Assembly (NCBI RefSeq): GCF_963169125.1
Contig: NC_084794.1
Coordinates: forward strand, 88,829,018-88,893,017
Source: Humulus lupulus
Taxonomy: Eukaryota > Streptophyta > Magnoliopsida > Rosales > Cannabaceae
Length of the DNA: 64,000 nt
Direction: 5' to 3'
The translations under genes were made by a program, and so were the position numbers. The notes under the pieces were generated by a model. It saw only the letters and a list, made by a program, of their open reading frames with translations. It did not search any database and was not told the origin of the DNA. Below, one piece after another: positions 32,970 through 44,417 of this stretch; position 1 is the stretch's first letter, and each line of letters opens with the position of its first letter.

Positions 32970-33787
32970 TGTTACACCCAGATTTCGAGACCTGAGGTTG
33001 TAACCTCGAAAGCTGGATTCGTCAGGTGTGAGCTCACAATAGCTAAAATACATGTTCGTAATCTAGAGGCCAAACCCTTGAAGCAGGTGGCAACCTCGAA
33101 GATAGGTAGCCTCGAAGTCCTTATAAGCTCGAAAGACGGAACATCGGAATATATCCATTGTCGGGTAGCCTCGGATCAAGTGGCCTGAGCTTGGCATGGG
33201 TGTGAGCCCGAAATAAGGCGGCCTCGGTGGTATTTACCCACTCCGAGCTGGTCTTGGGGAAAGTAATACAATTCATAATTTGACTGGAATAATGCTAATT
33301 TCTGACCTCGAACGACTTGGTGAATCACCTGAGGAGACGCAGTCCATGCATTCAAGAGATATTTAATGTTGTAACTTCCCTACAATAAAGGGATACTAAC
33401 TAGTCGGTTATACACCCCCTAGTCTTCAGGGGACGTTTCCTTGTATATGGGAGTTACAAACTTTAAAGTAATTAAATTTATTAATTTATAGAATAACTTC
33501 CTGAAACCTGTGGGATTGGATTCTGAGATCTCCTCTATAAATAGAGATGTCATGTACCTTTGAAAAGGACCGAAATTTTGTGATCTGGAGAGAATCTCTG
33601 GAGAATTCATCCCTGAAGAATTTCCAGAAATTTCCTAAGTCCTAATAAAAAAGACTCGTGGACTAGGCAAAGTTAACTGCTGAACTACGTAACAAACTCT
33701 CATTGTTTTACTGTATTATTCTTCCATGCCATAGTTTTTACTGTTTACGTGCTCTACATTTTAAGTTGACAAAAAATGGCGTCAACA
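32970..33787 (+). repeat. Tat-B 5' LTR
   Basis: TGTTACACCC...GTCAACA, 818 bp, the same length as the 3' LTR. A TATA-like box TATAAATA lies at 33536-33543. Confidence 0.95.
33536..33543 (+). promoter_or_regulatory. TATA-like box of the Tat-B 5' LTR
   Basis: TATAAATA followed by GAGATGTC, kept at 45266-45273 in the 3' LTR. The same TATAAATAGAG context is restored in Tat-A when Tekay is removed. Confidence 0.55.
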
Positions 33788-33899
33788 GTTTGGTACTTTC
33801 ATTGAGAGCCTTAACCAGTACAATCCCTGAACAGCTATGGTCGCGAATGATCAAAATATTCCTGAAGAAAACTATACATGACGCCGTGGGAAGCAGCCA
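33788..33899 (+). promoter_or_regulatory. Tat-B leader at the primer-binding-site position
   Basis: GTTTGGTACTTTCATTGAGA directly follows the LTR and matches the Tat-A and Tat-C leaders. Confidence 0.6.
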
Positions 33900-35770
33900 A
33901 TGGTAAATCCAGAAACTGAAGAGAGAAGCGAGTTCTTCGATTCTCGGGGGCCTCCAGCACCTCCAGCCCCAAGGGATGATGAGGACATGTACTATAATCC
34001 TGAACGGTACGTCCCCATTATGGAACTTGAAAATCGACAGTTGAGAAAACAGTTGGCTGAGGCCAATAAGCGGAACGAGGAATTGGCTAGGTTAGCCACG
34101 GAGGCCCAGGTGGCTCAGCCACCACCTCCGCGTGAGAACCAAGCCCCACCTCCGAGGGACGTGCATGTTCCTCCCCGCAGGCCTCGTGGATGACCTCGGA
34201 AAAATGCTGCCACAAGGAGACCGGAGCAATCTCCACCACCGGCGGAACAATCCGCTCCCTCGAGACCTCGAAGAAGTACTCGGGCTAGGGCTCCGATTAA
34301 TTCAACTGCGGAGGTACCATCGGAAACTGGGAATAACCGAGCCCCTACAGAGGCTTGAACTCAAATTCTTGGTAACACGCAGAATGTTACAGAGCCAAAA
34401 CGGGCGAACTCAGGACCGTCCAAACCCCAAAATGGGTGGCAGCTGCCGTCACCCATATGATTCCCTCCATCGCCTATAAGATACCCTTCACCGCCTCGCA
34501 GGAACGCTCAACCAGTTCGAGATGATGAGGAAAGGCGTGCATGAAGGAAACAAGGAAATAGAGAAGCCTTCAGGGAGCGAAGAGGAGCCCAGCCTACAAG
34601 AAGTCGAATGTCTTGGTCTCGCACTGCAGAGACGAGGCAACATGAAACAGATCCATCTCAGAATAATCATGCAACAAGCCTCACCAGTGATGACTCAGGA
34701 GACACTAGATCAGTCAGCATGTATGATCAAGGTCGAAGAAATACTGGAAACCATAGGAACCGCTCCGACCTGCGGGAACATCTGAATCAGAATCGGGGTA
34801 GTGGTAATCCATCGAACCCGGACCTCAGAGATCGCCTAAATGGGCGCAAAGATCCCCTGTGAAGGTGCGAGCCTAGAATTGTGATCAATGATAGCCAATT
34901 TCAGGCAAGACCCCATGTGGACCCGGTTCAGGAGAGAATTGATCAATTGGAAAAGGCCTTTAGGCTCTTGCAAAATGAGCGAGGTCGGAGTCGGGATGAG
35001 GATTCTGATGAGGAGCTCGAACCATTCGCTCCCCATATTTCCAACACTCTGTTTCCCCAAGGGTTTCAGATTCCTCATGTCCCGCCTTTTGAAGGGAAGT
35101 CCGACCCGTACGGCCATCTGAGTACATTTAATGTGGGTTATGAGCTCAGATGCATGCTATTTCCAGCATCGCTTGCAGGACCAGCAAAAAGCTAGTTAGA
35201 TAAATATAAAAGACATTCAATCACTTCTTGCGATCATCTATCAAAGGATTTCAAGAAATAGTTTAGAGCCATGATTGGGGTAAGACCCGAGGCATCAACT
35301 CTGACCAACGTTCGGCAAAAGCCAGGCGAAACGTTGAAAAGCTACCTTACGAGGTTTAATTTAGAGGTTGCCCGAGCTCGAAATGTGGATGACAGCGGTC
35401 ATCTAATGGCTGTCCAAGCTGGGGTAATGCCGGGAAGTCCTCTCTGGGACGATATGTAGAGAAAACCTGTGAGGTCCTTAACCGAGTTTAATAGGCCAGC
35501 TCAGAGGTTTGTCAATGTAGAGGAGGCGAGATAAACACTGAATATGACTTCTCAGCCCGTAACTACAACGATAAACATAAACTCTGCCTCGACCTCAGGG
35601 GACCCACCAGCTTCAAAGCCTCCTGTGGAAAACCCTTACAAAAGGAAGAAGAACGAAGGAATTAATCCCGAGGCAGAAGGGGGAAAGAAGAAGAAGGAAA
35701 AGGTATTTCTCCATGTACAAAGTGTACACCGAGCTCAACGAGTCTCGAGAGAATATATACCTGGCTAATA
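33900..35770 (+). pseudogene. gag: Tat-B gag
   Basis: The first open part (33900-34193) has a heptad-like stretch, MELENRQLRKQLAEANKRNE, probably a coiled coil, and a Pro/Arg-rich end. After stops and shifts the gag domain appears at 34881-35460: QERIDQLEKAFRLLQ, PHVPPFEGKSDPYGHLSTFN, LTNVRQKPGETLKSYLTRFN and AVQAGVMPGSPLWDDM. A Lys-rich region follows (35620-35710). At least five stops interrupt it. Confidence 0.75.
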
Positions 35771-35814
35771 AAACCAGGTCCCTTTCAGGCGTCCAGACCC
35801 CATGAGAAATTAGA

Positions 35815-35965
35815 AGTCCAAGAGGGACTCTAGCAAGTACTGTCGATTTCACAGAGACACTGGGCACACTACTGATGAATGCAGGCAATTGAAGGACGAG
35901 ATCGAAGGACTGATCTTGAGAGGATATTTCAGACAATATGTCAAAAACCAGAGTAACAATTAGGC
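35815..35965 (+). pseudogene. Tat-B zinc-binding segment
   Basis: [20 protein letters not shown], then [19 protein letters not shown]. All Cys and His of the motif are present. It lies between gag and protease. Confidence 0.75.
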
Positions 35966-36062
35966 TTCTCCTAGCCAGAGGGAAGCTGCGCCACAACCTT
36001 CTCAAAACAATAATTCCCGGTCAAGAGAAGAAGATAGGCCCCCTCCAATTGATGGAGAAGAC

Positions 36063-36890
36063 GTGATAACCATCTCGGGCGGGCCTCATCTCGTAGGGAT
36101 GGGCAGGAATGCCCAAAAGCGATATGTGAATGAGCTAAAAAATGGGGACGAGTCTCCCTATGAACCCGAACCTAGAGCTCCAAAATGCCAAAAGATTGAA
36201 TCTCAGCCGATAACCTTTACTGAGGACGATGCGTCCCATGTTCAGTTTCCCCACAATGACCCACTGGTCATCACTCTCCAGCTCGCGAATAAGAGAGTTC
36301 ACCGAGTTCTAATAGACAATGGGAGCTTAGTGAACATTCTCTATAAAGCCACCTTAGAAAAGATGGGACTCGCGCTTCGAGACCTAAAAGCCTGTGCAAC
36401 GACCTTGTATGGTTTTTCAGTAGAGGGGATTGCCTGTATGGGGTCCATCGAACTCCCGGTAACCTTGGGAGACTACCCAGTCTCAGTAACCAAGATGATG
36501 GAGTTTGTAGTAGTGGACCTGCCATTGGCCTACAACGTGCTGCTCGGGAGACCCGCCCTAGTAGGGCTGGGGGCAGTCTTGTCTGCAAGGCATTTGACCA
36601 TCAAGTTCTTGACTTCTAGTGGCATCGGGATGCTGAAGGGAGACCAATTAGTCGGAAGGGAATGCTATAGCATTTCTGTAAGAGGAAAGAAGCAGGCGAG
36701 CGAACAAGCACTCGTCGTTATTCAGACTAAGGACGGGACGGTCTTGGAGATAGATGAAGAGATCGATCCAAGAGTGGAGGAAAAAGCTGATCTCGAACCA
36801 TTGGAAGAGCTTGAGGAAATCAAGCTCGAAGAGTCAGATCCCTCGAAAATAGTAAAGGTCGGGAAAAATCTACATGAAGAAACTAAATAG
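36063..36890 (+). pseudogene. pro: Tat-B protease region
   Basis: A 275-codon open frame. After PITFTEDDASHVQFPHNDPL come the active-site motif VLIDNGSLVNILY (near residue 81), YGFSVEGIACMGSIELPVTL and FVVVDLPLAYNVLLGRPALV, a typical retroviral-type protease fold. The tail is acidic and ends with SKIVKVGKNL, leading into RT. Tat-C has the same DNGS motif, so Asn in place of Thr or Ser appears normal in this group. Confidence 0.8.
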
Positions 36891-38010
36891 CAATTAATTT
36901 TCTTTTTGAAGAAAAACCAGGATGTCTTCGCGTGGTCACATTCGGACATGGTAGGAATAAGTCCAAATATAGTGAGCCATGCACTGAATATCGATAAAAG
37001 ATTTCCGCCGAAGCAACAAAAGCGAAGACAACTGGACGACGATAGGAAAAAGGCCCTAAAAGAGGAAGTCGACAGGTTAAAAGCAAATCGATTCATTAGG
37101 GATGCTTTTTACCTCGATTGGGTAGCCAATCCGGTACTGGTCCCGAACCTAATGGGACATGGTGAACCTGCATTGATTACTCGGACCTCAACAAGGCCTG
37201 TCCTAAGGACTGCTTTCCTTTACCACGAATTGACCAGCTTATGGATGCCACGGCAGGGCATGGACTAATGTCATTCATGGATGCCTATTCTGGATATAAC
37301 CAGATTGCCATGCATGCCCCCGACCAGGAACATACGAGCTTCATAACAGATAAAGGGTTATATTGTTATAACGTCATGCCATTCGGGCTCAAAAATGCTG
37401 GGGCCACATACCAGCGGCTCATGAACATGATGTTCTCCAAGCAAATAGGGAACACCATAGAAGTTTATGTTGACAACATGTTAGTCAAGTCTCAACTTAA
37501 CGATAACCATGTTGATGATCTCGAAGAATGCTTTGCCGTGCTCCGGAAATATAACGTGAAGCTTAACCCTCAGAAATGCTCCTTTGGAGTATCTTCAGGA
37601 AAATTCCTGGGTTTCATTGTAAATGCTCGAGGAATAGAAGCTAATCCAGACAAGATCCAGGCCCTGATCGATATGCCCTCACCTCGAAAACACAAAGATG
37701 TCCAGAGTTTGACCGGCAGAATGGTGGCACTAAGTAGGTTTATCTCGAAATCTACAGACCGTTGTTTTCCATTTTTCAACTTGTTGAGGGGAGGCAAGAA
37801 ATTTGAATGGATAGAGGAGGGCGAGTTGACTTTTCAAGAACTCAAGAAACACCTTGCAGAACCCCCTATACTGTCAAAACCTATTACAGGAGAAGTTATG
37901 TACTTATATCTTGCCACTACCGAGCACGCCATAAGTGCAGTGCTCGTACGAGAGGAAGAAAAGGTGCAAAGGCATGTATATTACGTCAGTAAAAGGTTAC
38001 TGGGGGCAGA
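36891..38010 (+). pseudogene. pol: Tat-B reverse transcriptase
   Basis: KKNQDVFAWSHSDMVGI starts the part (36906). The frame is lost near 37155, where LVP and the TCIDYSDLNKACPKDCFPL stretch lie in different frames. It continues at 37241 with LMSFMDAYSGYNQIAMHAPD, FGLKNAGATYQRL and YVDNMLVKS at 37466-37477. The catalytic YVDD has become YVDN (GAC AAC). LNPQKCSFGVSSGKFLGFIV and RGIEANPDKIQAL follow. A stop at 38012-38014 ends the open part. Confidence 0.85.
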
Positions 38011-38280
38011 ATAGAGATATCCCTTGATGGAAAAGCTAGCTCTCAACTTAATTCACTTATCTCGGAAACTTCGACCCTACTTTCAAGCACACCCCATCCA
38101 TCTACTAACTGATCAACCACTAAGACAAGTCTTGTCTAAGCCAGAAGCTTCAGGTCGACTTCTTAAATGGGCAGTTGAACTCGGGCAATTTGAGATCACC
38201 TATCATCCAAGGACGACCATTAGGGCGCAAGCCTTGGCAGACTTCATAGTGGAATGTACTGGTATGACCAACGATGAAGT
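37700..38280 (+). pseudogene. Tat-B RNase H, first domain
   Basis: FFNLLRGGKKFEWIEEGELT, YLYLATTEHAISAVLVREEE and HVYYVSKRLLGAE, then a stop (TAG where GAG or CAG would be expected), then RYPLMEKLALNLIHLSRKL and LLTDQPLRQVLSKPE. This is the RNase H and connection region of Tat polyproteins. Confidence 0.7.
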
Positions 38281-38850
38281 TATAACCCCGACCCATGAGC
38301 TGTGGAAACTTTACGTTGATGGGTCATCTAATGAAAATGGATCAGGGGCAGGAGTAATTTTGATCACTCCTACGGGAAGTAGATTTCATTCTGCCTTGAG
38401 ATTTGACTTCAACGCATCAAATAACGAGGCCGAGTACAAGGCTTTACTGGCGGGACTTCGTATAGCCAAGGAGCTCAATGCTAAAGCAATACATTGCTAC
38501 AGCGACTCCCAGCTAGTGGTTAACCAAGTTTCGGGAGAGTACCAGGCTCATGGTATAAGAATGGCAGGTTACTTAGAAAAGACAAAATCAGCATTGGAAC
38601 ACTTCGAGTTCTATGCGATAGAACAGGTCCCCCGAGAACAAAACTCAAATGAAGATTCCTTAACCTAGCTTGTTACCTCTACCGAGGATGACGAGCTAAA
38701 TTTCGTACCAATTGAACATCTCTCGGCACCTAGTATTAACGAGCCAGAGCAGGACGACGTGTGTATGATCGATTCCGAGCCTACCTGGATGACTCCGATA
38801 ATAGAATATCTCGAGACTGGCGTCCTTCCGAAAGATCAGAACTAGGCTCA
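38281..38850 (+). pseudogene. Tat-B second (archaeal-type) RNase H
   Basis: WKLYVDGSSNENGSGAGVIL holds the first Asp, NNEAEYKALLAGLRIA the Glu, HCYSDSQLVVNQVSGEYQ the second Asp. PREQNSNEDSLT precedes a stop where the last Asp region begins. The 214-codon frame is 38024-38668. Confidence 0.8.
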
Positions 38851-40006
38851 AAAGTTGATGTATCGAATCCCTCATTATACCATTATGGATGAAAAGCTGT
38901 ATAGAAGAGGATATTCCATGCCATTACTTCGGTGTGTGACTCCACCCGAAGCCAAGAAATTCATGAAGGGTTCTGTGGAGACCATACTGGGGGGCATAGC
39001 CTGTCCAAGAAAATCATACGCCAAGGTTATTTTTGGCCTACCATCAAGTCAGATTCTTTTGATTATGTAAAGAAGTGTGATAAGTGCCAACGATTCGCCA
39101 CAATTCCTCGAGCTCCACCGTCCGAGCTAACTATGATGACCTCCCCATGACCATTTGTGGTATGGGGAATCGACCTCATAGGCTCTCTCTCGATTGGCAA
39201 GGGTGGAGTGAAGTACGCAGTAGTTGCCGTAGATTACTTCATGAAGTGGACAGAAGCTGAACCTTTGGCGACCATAACCTCCAAAAAAGTCCTTGACTTT
39301 GTGGTGAAAACATCATATGTCAATATGGGATGCCGAGGAAGAATGTGTTCGATAACGGAACCCAGTTCGACAGCAATCTGTTTACCAACTTTTGCGAAAA
39401 AAATGGAATAATAGAGAGTTTTTCGTCAGTGGCCCATCCTCAGGCAAATGGCCAGGTCGAGGCTGTGAACAAACTCTAAAAAGTTCATTGAAGAAAAAGT
39501 TGGAAGATGCTAAAGGAAGATGGCCCGAAGAATTGCCCCAAGTCCTATGGGGATATAGGACTACGGCCCGTACATCGACAGGACATACCCCGTTCTCTCT
39601 GGCGTACGGTTGCGAGGCTATGTTGCCAATTGAGGTCGCAATTCCCACAATTCGAGCCCTCGCCTACAATCAAGCCTCGAACCACTCTCAGCTCGAAGAA
39701 ACTCTTGACCTGATCGAAGAAAGAAGGAACGAAGCTCAGCTAAAAAATGCTGCATACCAACAGCGAGCTACCCGGTACTTCAACAAAAGAGTTCGGGATC
39801 GAAAATTCGGTGTGGGAGATTTAGTGCTGAGGCGTGTATTCTTGGAAACACGGGATCCAGCAGCTAGCGTGCTCGGGCCAAATTGGGAAGGACCCTACCA
39901 GATAGAGTTAGTCATCCGACCCGGTGTTTACAAGTTGGCGAGATTGGATGGAAGTCTAGTACCGCGAGCATGGAATGGCGAACACCTACAACCTTACTAT
40001 CAATAG
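38851..40006 (+). pseudogene. int: Tat-B integrase
   Basis: The N-terminal zinc finger region is frame-shifted near 39000-39060 (CDKCQRFATIPRAP is its end). The core has WGIDLIGSLSIGKG (Asp, near 39165), then a shift, FDNGTQFD (Asp) in another frame, and QANGQVEAVNKLKS (Glu, near 39450). The last open frame (39392-40006) includes WGYRTTARTSTGHTPFSLAY and the C-terminal WNGEHLQPYYQ, ending at the natural stop. Confidence 0.85.
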
Positions 40007-40950
40007 TATAGGAAGGATGTTGCCTGTAACCATGCTTGTTTATCTGTATTGTTTTTTCTATTTTTGGATTTTGTCAAATAAAGGTTGATTTCGTTTAATA
40101 TGCTATATTTTTTGCAATCTCTCTTAATTTAATAACCTATGGTCACATTCATAGGATATTAAGGGGGCATTAGTGGTATATATACCATCAGCTTGAAAAA
40201 TAAAATAACATATACGAAATACATACAAGTGTTTGGATATAACCAAATGCGCGAGCTAAGATAGTTTGGATGTAACCAAGCTATCAAACATAAAAAAACG
40301 TACAAGTGTTTGGACATAACCAAATACACGAGCTAAGACAGTTTGGATATAACCAAGCTAGCAAAAAGATAAAGTGTTTGGATGTAACCAAATATGCAAA
40401 CTAGATTAAAATGTAAGTGTATGGATTACAAACCTAACACAACCTTAATAGGTTTGGAACAAACCAGCTAAAAATAATCGGCAGTAAGTTGGAGCATAAC
40501 CCACTTCGGATAAGCCAAGATCGAGGCTGGAGTATCTTGCAAAACAATAGTTTCGACGTCATAACTTCGGAGAGATAACTGAGGATGAGAAAAAGTAACT
40601 AAAAATTAAGATATAACTAAACCATTTGCATTACACACCATACAAGTACTTTCGGGTGCATGGTTAAAGTAATATCCGACCTTGACAAATAACAAAATCG
40701 GAGGCGGATAATTTGAGCAAACTGTGCATGAATGCATTGAACCTCGAGCTTAAATCCAAACTATGTTTGTGTGATTAAACAAGCATATATGACTCTTTAA
40801 TATAAAATGTGAAAAATATTTCAAACCGAGAAATGTAAAGCATATATATTAAAAGGAAGTCAAAAAGAAAGAAAAATTGTACCAGCCCTACGGGCATAAA
40901 TTAAAAGAAAACAATTACAAAAATAAAGGGACGCAGCCCCGAGGTAAGAT
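40007..40950 (+). other. Tat-B spacer between integrase and the antisense gene
   Basis: Non-coding. It starts with a short AAATAAAGG-type tail after integrase, which may hold the pol poly-A signal, then TTAAGGGGGCATTAGTGG, then the tandem repeat 40224-40440. The rest (40450-40940) shows no feature and contains the 3' end of the antisense gene. Confidence 0.6.
40224..40440. repeat. Tandem repeat, period about 70-77 bp
   Basis: TACAAGTGTTTGGA...AACCAAA and AGTTTGGATGTAACCAAGCT alternate. Units begin at 40224, 40301 and about 40369, the last one partial. Repeats in this position occur in several Tat elements. Confidence 0.8.
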
Positions 40951-41454
40951 TTATGAAGGAGCAGTCTCCTTAGCCTTCTCAGCATCAGCAACACTAGATT
41001 CACCAGGAAGAATAGCATGACCACCCTTGTGAGCCTCCTGAGAAGCCTCCTCCGCTTCAAGCCGAGCATGCCATTTGGCCACAAATTCTACCTCGAAAGA
41101 GCCTAGGAAGCTGGTGTCGAGGTCGGCGTTGCTGGCCCAGATCGTATACATGGCTAGATCAACTGCCTTGTACTTCTTCTCTTTAAACTCGGTAAGGAGA
41201 TGAGCCTTTTCATTCTCGATTATCTCGAAAGTGGCGGCCTTCTTCTCCTCAAGCTTGGCATTGGCCTTCTCCAGCTTCGCAAGCCGAGCATTCACATTTT
41301 CAAGCTCGGCTGTCTTAGCCTCGACCTCTGTCTTCGCAGCCTTGAGCTCATCCGCCATCTTAAGCTGAAGATTCTTCGACTCTTGGGCTAAAGACATGCT
41401 CGAGTGCACCTCGTTGGTCAGCTTTTAATTAAGCTGAGCTGAGACAACAAGAGC
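40951..41454 (-). pseudogene. Antisense gene, exon 4
   Basis: The acceptor is TGTGTCAG. After a TAA at 41425-41427 it encodes a long Lys/Glu/Ala coiled coil (MADELKAAKTEVEAKTAELE onward) and ends at a stop at 40951-40953. Confidence 0.75.
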
Positions 41455-41529
41455 CTGACACACAAAGAGATTGAATTAGAACATATGCTAAGGCACATAA
41501 ACAATCAAAAGTAAGTTGTGAAAAGTTAC

Positions 41530-42005
41530 CGCGGCAGTAAGCTCAATACTCTTATCATAAAGAGTATTGTAGTCCCAATTTTTATTCAAAAACTCCCAAT
41601 GCTCAACGTCGAAACCACCAAGGCTCTGACCCACCCAAGACAGGATATCTAAGCTGAGTATAGCTCCGTGGGCCTCAGCAGCATTGTCAATCACGAACTC
41701 ATCAACATGAGTACGGATCGACAGCATGTGTGACTTGGAAGTTGAGGGCTTCTTCGGGGGTGGGCCGAGTGCTGGGTGGACTGTGACCGAGGGAAGCACG
41801 GAAGAAGGGGCCGAGATGGATGCTTCGACCTGGGCAGTCGGGTCCTCGGCTATGCTCGCAGTAGTCGGAGTTGGTGGAGGAGTCTTCTCAGTGCGCTTAA
41901 GGACTTTGGAGGGTCGGTCCGACCTCCGCGAGCCTCTCGGGCGCTTACTTTTTTTAGCCCCCTCGCCACTAAGGAGCACAGCATCAAGGTCGGAATCCAT
42001 GGCAC
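41530..42005 (-). pseudogene. Antisense gene, exon 3
   Basis: The acceptor is TTGTGCAG. A basic patch (KKSKRPRGSRRSDRPSKVLK) that could be a nuclear localisation signal is followed by a Pro/Thr/Ser-rich linker and a folded-looking segment (SLDILSWVGQSLGGFDVEHW). The donor is GCG/GTAACT. No stop inside. Confidence 0.75.
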
Positions 42006-42409
42006 CTGCACAATTGCAATGAAGATTTAGCATGGTGCTAGTAGAAAAAGAATAAAAGACAAGTGAAGAAAAACCTAACTGGAACTCTCCCCCGAGCTCG
42101 TGCTCGGCGACCAAGAAATCCCCCTATCTTCAGAGGAGGCTGGGGGAGTACCTTCCCTATACGTGGAAGTCAATCTCGAAAGGTCCCTATAGTCATTAGT
42201 TCCATGCTGAACGGCTACTCCATCCCACACCTCGTTCAGGCTATACATGGTGTCTTATTTCCCGAGCCAACTATCAAACCTATGTACCTTATCATCTACC
42301 CAAGACCATAAATAGAAATGGTTTCTATCATCCTTACATAATACTAACCTATCAGGTTTATGTTTTAGCAGTGAAGGAGACCACGTATTCGAGCTAAGGA
42401 TGACTGTAC

Positions 42410-42727
42410 CTTGCTCATTGGAGCTCGAGCTTGAGGCCTCATCGTTGGCCTCATTCCCCGATTGTGGACTCCTACAACGGGCTAGAGATGGGGGCCTCGC
42501 GTCTCTTCTCGGGGGGAGATTTCCGGTTGGCAGAGGAATGAGCTCCCATCGGGCATATTTCTTATTGGACTAGTCCGATGTAGACTGATCTTCCCCTAAG
42601 AGCCCACATGCCCGGAGCTTTTCTTCGTGCAGGAGATAGGAGAGGGATCTCCTGCCGTAAGGGAGTTGGAGCAGAGTCTCTATATGCTCCTTCATCTCAT
42701 CAGTGGGAGCAGGGCGATGATAGTTGG
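42410..42727 (-). pseudogene. Antisense gene, exon 2
   Basis: The acceptor is TTTTCCAG. It reads NYHRPAPTDEMKEHIETLLQ, then GRRSLSYLLHEEKLRACGLL, a TAG at 42570-42572, and a Pro/Arg and Ser-rich end. The donor is AAG/GTACAG. Confidence 0.7.
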
Positions 42728-42810
42728 CTGGAAAATCAAACGCATTTCAACTAAGTACGGGCCTAAAAACAAAGTTCGAGCACAGAAAAGAAGGAGGTTG
42801 AGATACTTAC

Positions 42811-43702
42811 GAATCCGTCTGATGGAGTAGTATCGAGACGGGGCTAGGCCATCTGTCCAGAAGAAGACCTTCTTGAATTCAGGAGGAGGATTGGGAAGAT
42901 CCTCGAACATCTTCTTCTCCTTGGGATAGCTCGAGAGATAGTAGAAGCCATCTCTTCCCCGAGCTTGGGAGGGATTACTTTTCAAACAAAAGAGATATAA
43001 GATCTCTTCAGGCGAATGCCCTTCCCACTTCAGCTTGTGGTAAAGTGACCTTAGGGCAGATAGAACCCTATAATAATTAGTATTGAGTTGGAAGGGAGCC
43101 AGCCCAACATAGTCTAAGAAGCCTTTAAAGAAGGACTTCAAGGCAAGGACAGCTCTTGCCTTCATGTGCTCCTGGCTCCAAGCCGCATATCTCAGCCTGC
43201 TGTCAGGGTTTCCATCCCCCGGAGCATGGCAGCTCCGCTCGTGGGCAGTCGGAGCTTGACACCTAAGCGAGCCCGACAACCCTAAGCTGTGAAGGGCCAG
43301 AATATCAGATATCTGTCCCAGCAACGTGACCGAGCTCCAGTAGTGTTTGGCCTCGAAGAATTCCCCCCTCGGCTGTGAAGTGGAGGGTTCCCCCATCAGT
43401 GAGAATTGAAGATCTCCCGAATTTTACGCGACTGTCACTTTCAGCCTGGGATCAAGGGGGATCGGTCTAGGCTCGGAGTCGAAATCCGGATAAAGAGCCT
43501 CTCGGAGGATTTTTCTCTTCTTCTCTATGACCTCGACGATTTGACGTCGGTAGTGAGCTTGGTTTTCTTCTTGTTCATGAGCTAGCTCGTGTTCGCGAAT
43601 CAGATGCTGGTTTCGGGTAAACAACGACTCCGGGCTCAGAGTTTTTGGCAAGTACGGGATGGCAAGCAACGACCCCCACTGTCTTTCCAGATTCTGTGAC
43701 AT
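42811..43702 (-). pseudogene. Antisense gene, exon 1
   Basis: It starts at the ATG at 43702. The first 92 codons contain a charged helical stretch (EHELAHEQEENQAHYRRQIV). A TAA at 43424-43426 interrupts it, and the frame continues through a second ATG at 43396. The donor site is C/GTAAGTATCT, close to the plant consensus. Confidence 0.75.
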
Positions 43703-44417
43703 CTAGCAGGAAAGAAAAAATGGTGAGGGCCATGCACGCAAGGAATCAAGAATAACGATCTCGATGGTTCAAGATAAAAAATGCTTGGATACGAAATGAG
43801 CTCGATCATGGGGACCCGATTAGTGTCATGACGTGTATTTCACGAAAAAGGGAGGAAAGTGGATTTAATTTTTGAAAATCCCGAAATATCAGGGAAAAAA
43901 GGTGGCGGTTATTCAAAAGTGGTATTTTTGAGAATCGTGCATTCTTTAAAACCCAGATTTTGTACCCGATATCTTGGTATACAAGATATGTCCTCCAAAA
44001 ATTGGGAAACCCAGAAAAAAGACCATATTTGGGTCTTTTTATGCATAAACTGGGTATTGAACCGATAATGTTGGAACCTAAATATAATATCTATCAGCCG
44101 ACGCGTCCTAGTGCATTAAACTAGTGAATGGACCAACAAAATTCTAGTGCCCAAGGTGCAACAGAAGCATAAACACACATGGAAAAAATAATGCAAAGAA
44201 GCCATGAACAGAAAACTTACACAATGCGATCGGCAGAAACAGAGAAATGGACGATTGTATAAGCGACTGCAAGTGCGATCTCACAGAGTCAAAAATTCCA
44301 GCGTGGCTTTGTCTTCTCGGCTTCGAGAACATGCAAGAAATGGGCAAGGAGGGTTCTGGTTTTCCTTTCTTTTTTCTCTGAAATGAACGTGAGTTAAGGA
44401 AGAAGACGACGGGGTCC

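Larger units (their letters stand above)
40951..43702 (-). pseudogene. Antisense four-exon additional gene of Tat-B
   Basis: Exons on the minus strand: 43702-42811, 42727-42410, 42005-41530, 41454-40951. Each of the three introns (83, 404 and 75 bp) starts GT and ends CAG, the phases agree, and the exons total 2190 nt, exactly 730 codons. Stops interrupt the frame only at 43424-43426, 42570-42572 and 41425-41427. Segments include AWSQEHMKARAVLALKSFF, FLDYVGLAPFQLNTNYYRVL, PEEILYLFCLKSN and FKKVFFWTDGLAP (about residues 170-300), as in plant retrotransposon additional ORFs of the Transposase_28 or gag-like type. Exon 3 is Ser/Pro-rich and basic. Exon 4 is a Lys/Glu/Ala coiled coil. The function is unknown. 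Since the element's pol is badly broken, the good state of this gene is notable. Confidence 0.8.

Noticed and set aside
41726..42030. Plus-strand frames of 84-98 codons
   Set aside because: Complement of exon 3 of the antisense gene.
42063..42311. 82-codon plus-strand frame in the antisense gene intron
   Set aside because: It lies in intron 2 of the antisense gene with no homology. Length is within chance.
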